From NCBI RefSeq assembly GCF_029589495.1, contig NZ_JAAIVF010000003.1, forward strand, positions 186,001 to 250,000: DNA of 64,000 bases. Reading direction: 5' to 3'. Positions 60,490 through 64,000 of the stretch are shown here, piece after piece. Under the pieces are notes generated by a model that was not told the DNA's origin, searched no databases, and saw only the letters and a list, made by a program, of their open reading frames with translations. Origin of the DNA: Speluncibacter jeojiensis. Its GTDB lineage: Bacteria > Actinomycetota > Actinomycetes > Mycobacteriales > Mycobacteriaceae. Both the position numbers and the translations under genes were made by a program. The stretch's first letter is position 1. Every line of letters starts with the position of its first letter.

Positions 60490-60552
60490 GCGACCGAATT
60501 GCGGCCCGCCGGCGCCCCCGAGTGTCCTCCGGCGGAGGTCCGCGAATCGGCA

Positions 60553-60579
60553 GGTATGACTCGCGCCCGGTGCGGGTAC
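60553..60579 (+). promoter_or_regulatory. SigF-type promoter of the STAS/anti-sigma/sigF operon
   Basis: GGTAT-N16-GGGTAC matches the SigF pattern perfectly, about 90 bases before the STAS gene at 60669. It implies that sigF is autoregulated. Confidence 0.72.
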
Positions 60580-60668
60580 ACCACCTTCTCGAAAGCAACT
60601 GTCACGAATTCAGGAGCAGTGGTGTCGACGCTGTCAGCAGGCTCACTCAAGATCGGTAGGGCGCAACC

Positions 60669-61070
60669 ATGACCACCCAGGACGATGCGGCTCGTATATT
60701 GCGTCGTATGGACGCTCCCGACGCAGGACACGACTCCAACCTCACCCTCACGGTCGAGGCGGCCGACGGCTGCGTGATCCTGCACGCGGCAGGCGAGATC
60801 GACGTGGTCACCGCGCCCCGCCTCCAGGACGAGTTGGAGCAATTGATCGCCCGGCATCCCGGGTCGGTGATGATCGTCGATCTGACGGAGGTCGGTTTCC
60901 TCGCCTCGGCCGGATTGGCCGTGCTGATGCGCAGCAGCGAACTCGACGAGCGGAGCCGGTTCATGGTGGTGGCCTCGGGGCCGGCGACCGTGCGCCCACT
61001 CGAACTCACCGGACTGTCGGACGCCCTCGATGTGCACGCGACCGTCGAGGCCGCCATGGCCACGGTATGA
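60669..61070 (+). CDS. STAS-domain anti-anti-sigma factor (copy 2)
   Basis: The 133-residue RsbV/SpoIIAA-type protein has GEIDVVTAPRLQDELEQLI near 44 and the phospho-Ser segment DLTEVGFLASAGLAVLM near 78. It is closely related to the STAS protein at 10088. Its stop overlaps the start of an ATP-binding anti-sigma gene (ATGA), and sigF lies three genes on, so it is the dedicated antagonist that frees SigF. It could be dephosphorylated by the receiver-phosphatase at 6538. Confidence 0.92.
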   Translation: MTTQDDAARILRRMDAPDAGHDSNLTLTVEAADGCVILHAAGEIDVVTAPRLQDELEQLIARHPGSVMIVDLTEVGFLASAGLAVLMRSSELDERSRFMVVASGPATVRPLELTGLSDALDVHATVEAAMATV

Positions 61071-61588
61071 ACTGCACCGAGGAGAGGCCGGCACAATGCC
61101 CACCGGAACGCGCGGATCCGGAACACGAGAGTGCCTTCGATTCGCGCATCGTCCCGGGTGCGGTGACGTTCACGGCGGTGCCGGCCGAAGCATGCCGGCT
61201 GGCGCCCATGCGCAGCGCTTTGTCCCGGTTCGCCTCCGACGCAGGGCTTCCCGCCGACGACGCGTGCGACTTCCTGCTGGCCACCTACGAGGCGATGGTC
61301 AACGTGGTCGAGCACGCCTACCCGGCAGGCGAGGTCGGCACCTTCGACCTCTGGGCCGCCCACGACGCATGGCGGGGAACGATCGTCGTCACCGTGACGG
61401 ACCGGGGGCGCTGGCGACTCGACGAAGCCGATCCGTCCCTGCACCGCGGCCGCGGCATCACCCTCATGCGCTCGTGCAGCGACGCGATGGAGATCAACCC
61501 CGGTGTCGACGGCACCGGAACACAGGTAACCCTGGAGTGGACGCGCGACTGCGCCCGCCCCGCACCCGACGACGAACAGTGTGGTTGA
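61067..61588 (+). CDS. RsbW-like ATP-binding anti-sigma/kinase protein (first of two)
   Basis: The 173-residue protein has a GHKL ATPase domain: N-box LATYEAMVNVVEHAYPAG near 72, VTVTDRGRW near 108 and GRGITLMRSC near 125. It carries about 35 residues of N-terminal extension. Such proteins bind a sigma factor and phosphorylate the STAS antagonist. It overlaps the STAS gene and precedes a second RsbW-like gene, so the locus has two possible switches on SigF. Confidence 0.88.
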   Translation: MNCTEERPAQCPPERADPEHESAFDSRIVPGAVTFTAVPAEACRLAPMRSALSRFASDAGLPADDACDFLLATYEAMVNVVEHAYPAGEVGTFDLWAAHDAWRGTIVVTVTDRGRWRLDEADPSLHRGRGITLMRSCSDAMEINPGVDGTGTQVTLEWTRDCARPAPDDEQCG

Positions 61589-61591
61589 AAA

Positions 61592-62026
61592 GTGGTACAG
61601 GCCATGGCTGATGCCCAGCCTCCTCACAGCGCGGTCGACGACGGCCGCTCCGTCGTGTTGTTGATTCCCGCGCAACACGAGCAACTCCCGATTATCCGGT
61701 TGCTCACCGAGGCGGTCGCGATGCGCAACGACTGCACGCTCGACCAGGCTGCGGACCTCAAGCTCGCAGTCGACCAGATCTGCACCCTGCTGATCGCGGC
61801 GGCGGCGCCGGGCGCCGGACTCGTCTGCCACTACACCGCCGACGAGCACACCTTCGAAGCGGCCATCACCGCGACCACGGCGGCCGACTGGCGGCCGGAG
61901 GACGGCAGCCTCGAGTGGCGCATCCTGCGCGCGCTGGCCGGAACCCTGTCGGTGAGCCAGCACCCCACGGATTCACAGCTGGCCAATGAGACGACCGTCG
62001 TCGTCCGCACACGAAAGCCCCTGTGA
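61592..62026 (+). CDS. UsfX/RsbW-like anti-SigF factor
   Basis: The 144-residue protein has the length of M. tuberculosis UsfX (about 145) and the same position directly before sigF. LLTEAVAMRNDCTLDQAADL and LKLAVDQICTLLIAAAAP form the N-box region. The typical Asn is replaced in the segment I can see, so ATP-binding may be weak. The GTG at 61592 or ATG at 61604 could be the start. It holds SigF inactive until the STAS proteins remove it. Confidence 0.82.
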   Translation: MVQAMADAQPPHSAVDDGRSVVLLIPAQHEQLPIIRLLTEAVAMRNDCTLDQAADLKLAVDQICTLLIAAAAPGAGLVCHYTADEHTFEAAITATTAADWRPEDGSLEWRILRALAGTLSVSQHPTDSQLANETTVVVRTRKPL

Positions 62027-62041
62027 TCCTTGGCAGTCAGC

Positions 62042-62827
62042 ATGAATGAAGCCGCTCACCACGCCGGCCACCAGGGCGCCGACCGCGACCTCGCAGAACT
62101 CTTCGACGAGCTGGCGAACTGTCCGCCCGAGGACGAGCGCGCCGCGGCACTGCGCGACCGGATCATCGCGCTGGCCCTGCCGCTGGCGCGCAACATCGCC
62201 CGCCGCTTCGCCAATCGCGGCGTGGAGTTCGACGACCTGTATCAGGTCGCCAGCCTCGGTCTGATCAACGCCGTCGACCGCTTCGACCCCGGCCGCGGCC
62301 GGGAGTTCGCCGCGTTCGCGGTCCCGACGATCATGGGCGAGGTCCGACGCCACTTCCGCGACCGGACGTGGGCGGTGCGGGTACCGCGCCGGCTCAAGGA
62401 CCTCAGCGTCAACCTCAACAAGACCACCGAGACGCTCACCCAGCGGCTGGGCCGATCACCGACCGCGACCGAGCTGGCCACCGAGCTGGGGGCTGATGTC
62501 GACGAGATCATCGAAGCGCTCGCGGCGTCGACCGCCTATCAGACACGGTCGTTGGACACCCCGCTGGCGCCCCACGAGGGCGCCGGCGTCTCCCTCGGCG
62601 ACACGATCGCGTCCGACGACGCCGAGCTGGACAAGTCCGAACTGCGCCTGGCCCTGCGCCCACTGCTCGAGCAGCTGCCGCCCCGGGAGCGACGCATGCT
62701 CACACTGCGGTTCTTCCACGACAAGAGCCAGTCGGAGATCGCCCGCGAGATCGGGATCTCCCAGGTGCAGGTCTCCCGCGTGCTCTCGAAGACGCTCACC
62801 CGGCTCAGGGCGGATCTGGCGAAGTAG
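62042..62827 (+). CDS. sigF: Alternative sigma factor SigF
   Basis: The 261-residue protein has the SigB/SigF layout: region 1.2/2 (FANRGVEFDDLYQVASLGLI, then FAAFAVPTIMGEVRRHFRD), region 3 (RLGRSPTATELATELG) and region 4 (LPPRERRMLTLRFFHD and SEIAREIGISQVQVSRVL). Its length equals M. tuberculosis SigF. The ATG at 62042 gives 261 residues; a TTG at 62030 is possible. It directs stationary-phase and stress genes from GG..T-N16-GGGTA promoters, several of which are in this window. Confidence 0.93.
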   Translation: MNEAAHHAGHQGADRDLAELFDELANCPPEDERAAALRDRIIALALPLARNIARRFANRGVEFDDLYQVASLGLINAVDRFDPGRGREFAAFAVPTIMGEVRRHFRDRTWAVRVPRRLKDLSVNLNKTTETLTQRLGRSPTATELATELGADVDEIIEALAASTAYQTRSLDTPLAPHEGAGVSLGDTIASDDAELDKSELRLALRPLLEQLPPRERRMLTLRFFHDKSQSEIAREIGISQVQVSRVLSKTLTRLRADLAK

Positions 62828-62845
62828 CCCCTGGACCGGCCCGGG

Positions 62846-63630
62846 CCGCAGACGTGTGCATATGCGACGGCCCGGATGGGCAACCACCTGCGGCCGTGGC
62901 TTCCGACGCTGCTCGCGATGACCGCCAGCTCGCCGCTGTTCCACGGCCGCGACACCGGGTTCGCCGGCTGGCGGTCCATGATCGGGTGCCCGTGGGCGTG
63001 CTCGTGCGCACCGCCGTTCTTCGACTCGGCTGCGCACTACGATGCGACCGTGGCGGCGATGGCCGACGCCGGCGTGGTGCTCGACGAGGCGGTGGTGTTC
63101 TGGGACGTACGGCCGTCCTCGGATCTGCCGACCGTCGAGGTGCGGGTCAGCGATGTGCCCGCCACAGTCGAGGAGACGGTCCTACTGGCCACGCTGGTGC
63201 GGCCCTCGTGATGCGGGTCCTACGCGACATCGCCACCCGCGCCCGGGCGGCCGCACCGTCGCCGGAGACGCTCCGGTCGGCCTACCAGCAGGCGGCACGC
63301 GACGGACTCACGGCCGCATTGCTCGATCCGGTCACCTCCACCTCGGCAAGCGCGTCCCTGAAGGTGTCGATTCTGATCGCCCATGTGCGTGCGGAGCTGG
63401 AAGCGACCGGTGAGCTCGGTGCGGTGTGCCGTGCCGTCGAACGGCTCCTCGCGGGGCGCGGCGGTGCGGCGCGACAACGGCGACAATTCAGGCGACGCCA
63501 CGACGTCGCCGATGTCGTCTCTCACCCGCCACCTGGCGCCGGCGCACCGGCCCGTCAGTGCCGGCTTGGAAGCCTGACGACCTGGACGAAGAAGTCGTCG
63601 CCAATCCATCACGGACTGCACGCAGCATGA
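62846..63630 (+). pseudogene. C-terminal remnant of a carboxylate-amine ligase (glutamate-cysteine ligase type 2)
   Basis: From about 62846 the frame reads [18 protein letters not shown], then [13 protein letters not shown] and [19 protein letters not shown], the central part of the YbdK/EgtA-type ligase family. At LVRPS it meets a stop at 63211. The family continuation RDIATRARAAAPSPETLRSAY and GGAARQRRQFRRRHDVADVV resumes in another frame, as if one G were lost near 63203. The first half of the gene is missing. Intact enzymes join glutamate to cysteine or a related amine. Confidence 0.78.
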
Positions 63631-63733
63631 GTCGTATGGTCTCGCGTGAACCGGGTACACCGTCACCAGATTCGGTGTGATCCGAGCGGCACCGATCACA
63701 TGGCGCACCCAACCGCTCGGCGTAGAGCATCGG

Positions 63734-63765
63734 AACCACCAGGAACGAAAACCACCAGGAACGAA
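63734..63765 (+). repeat. Perfect 16-bp tandem duplication of a ribosome-site region
   Basis: AACCACCAGGAACGAA occurs twice with no gap, the second copy ending one base before the ATG at 63767. Each copy contains AGGAA, so the gene has two tandem ribosome sites. Confidence 0.85.
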
Positions 63766-63766
63766 C

Positions 63767-63949
63767 ATGACAGACCACGCAGGGGCCGCCGCGGCGCAAC
63801 CCGACGACGCCCCGCCCGATGCCCAGGCCATCGCGCAGGCGCGAAGGGTGGTAGCCGCGAATTCTCTCGACGCGCAAGACTGCCTGGAGTTGCTCGCGAT
63901 GCTCGGCATCACGCACCTGCCGGCCGACGACGCGCTACGCGTCCGCTGA
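63767..63949 (+). CDS. Small 60-residue protein
   Basis: The protein starts with an Ala/Asp-rich stretch (MTDHAGAAAAQPDDAPPDA). It ends in an amphipathic helix and LDAQDCLELLAMLGITHLPADD. Actinobacterial proteins often end with such an ANxxDAxDCxELLxMLG segment, but I cannot name the family. AGGAACGAA lies close upstream. It is the last gene; 63950-64000 shows nothing. Confidence 0.6.
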   Translation: MTDHAGAAAAQPDDAPPDAQAIAQARRVVAANSLDAQDCLELLAMLGITHLPADDALRVR

Positions 63950-64000
63950 GCCCTTGATGATCTCCACCCCGACTGCGACAAGACGGCACCATGACTCTCC

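Overview
The window is high-GC DNA with dense, often 4-bp-overlapping genes and many GTG starts. The gene families point to an actinobacterium of the Mycobacteriales (Rhodococcus, Gordonia, Nocardia, Williamsia or Mycobacterium-like): two WhiB-type proteins, an F420-dependent LLM oxidoreductase, a DUF222/HNH protein, an MMPL exporter, MPT70/83-like fasciclin lipoprotein next to DipZ, SigK/RskA and a SigF cluster. I cannot fix the genus from sequence alone. No rRNA, tRNA, CRISPR array, insertion sequence or phage gene was seen.

Layout. 1-3029: minus-strand membrane protein and a three-gene oxidoreductase/DJ-1/HAD operon whose HAD gene is frameshifted. 3.1-4.8 kb: a dipZ 3-prime remnant and a lone ectB. 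4.8-9.9 kb: LapA-like protein and a signalling block (LuxR regulator; receiver-PP2C phosphatase; CHASE3-type histidine kinase; Rcp1-type receiver). 10-11.8 kb: STAS protein, WhiB and a 58-residue protein. 11.9-19.7 kb: SigK locus (dipZ, fasciclin lipoprotein, FAD oxidoreductase, DUF1365, UfaA1-type methyltransferase, sigK, rskA). 19.7-22.1 kb: unknown gene, SDR, acyl-ACP desaturase. 22.4-28.3 kb: an operon with a BacA-like prephenate decarboxylase. 28.5-36.2 kb: VOC protein, GAF-ANTAR regulator, and a light-response-like group (MerR, photolyase, DUF2867 SDR, lipocalin, TIGR01777). 36.2-42.5 kb: divergent lipid locus (SDR/hydrolase fusion and alpha-oxoamine synthase against acyl-CoA dehydrogenase and MMPL). 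42.6-47.3 kb: GMC/gluconate-dehydrogenase/TPP enzyme operon ending in a ku fragment. 47.4-52.1 kb: CsbD, methyltransferase, CDGSH, heme-oxygenase-like protein, lipoprotein. 52.2-59.5 kb: DUF222/HNH protein and a C-A-T-C NRPS with a DUF6875 partner. 59.6-63.9 kb: CsbD, a second small protein/WhiB/STAS cassette, two anti-sigma factors, sigF and a glutamate-cysteine ligase remnant.

Two sigma circuits appear to organise the window. Identical hexamer pairs CCATCC-N15-CCGAA(T/C) precede the fasciclin gene, the FAD-oxidoreductase/sigK operon and the acyl-CoA dehydrogenase/MMPL operon, giving a SigK regulon that reaches the lipid locus. GG(T/A)NT-N15-17-GGGTA(T/C)-like pairs, the mycobacterial SigF type, precede the sigF operon itself, the distant STAS gene, a CsbD gene, the DJ-1 operon, the GMC/TPP operon, the methyltransferase/CDGSH pair and the heme-oxygenase-like operon.

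The most novel element is the 22.4-28.3 kb operon: prephenate decarboxylase homologue, two aminotransferases, an ornithine-cyclodeaminase-family dehydrogenase, a PaaK-like adenylating enzyme, a Dabb protein and a DUF2000 protein. It looks like an undescribed pathway to a prephenate-derived, non-aromatic amino acid or amide. The window also holds an unusual number of broken genes (HAD, dipZ tail, ku, a small conserved protein, whiB, glutamate-cysteine ligase).
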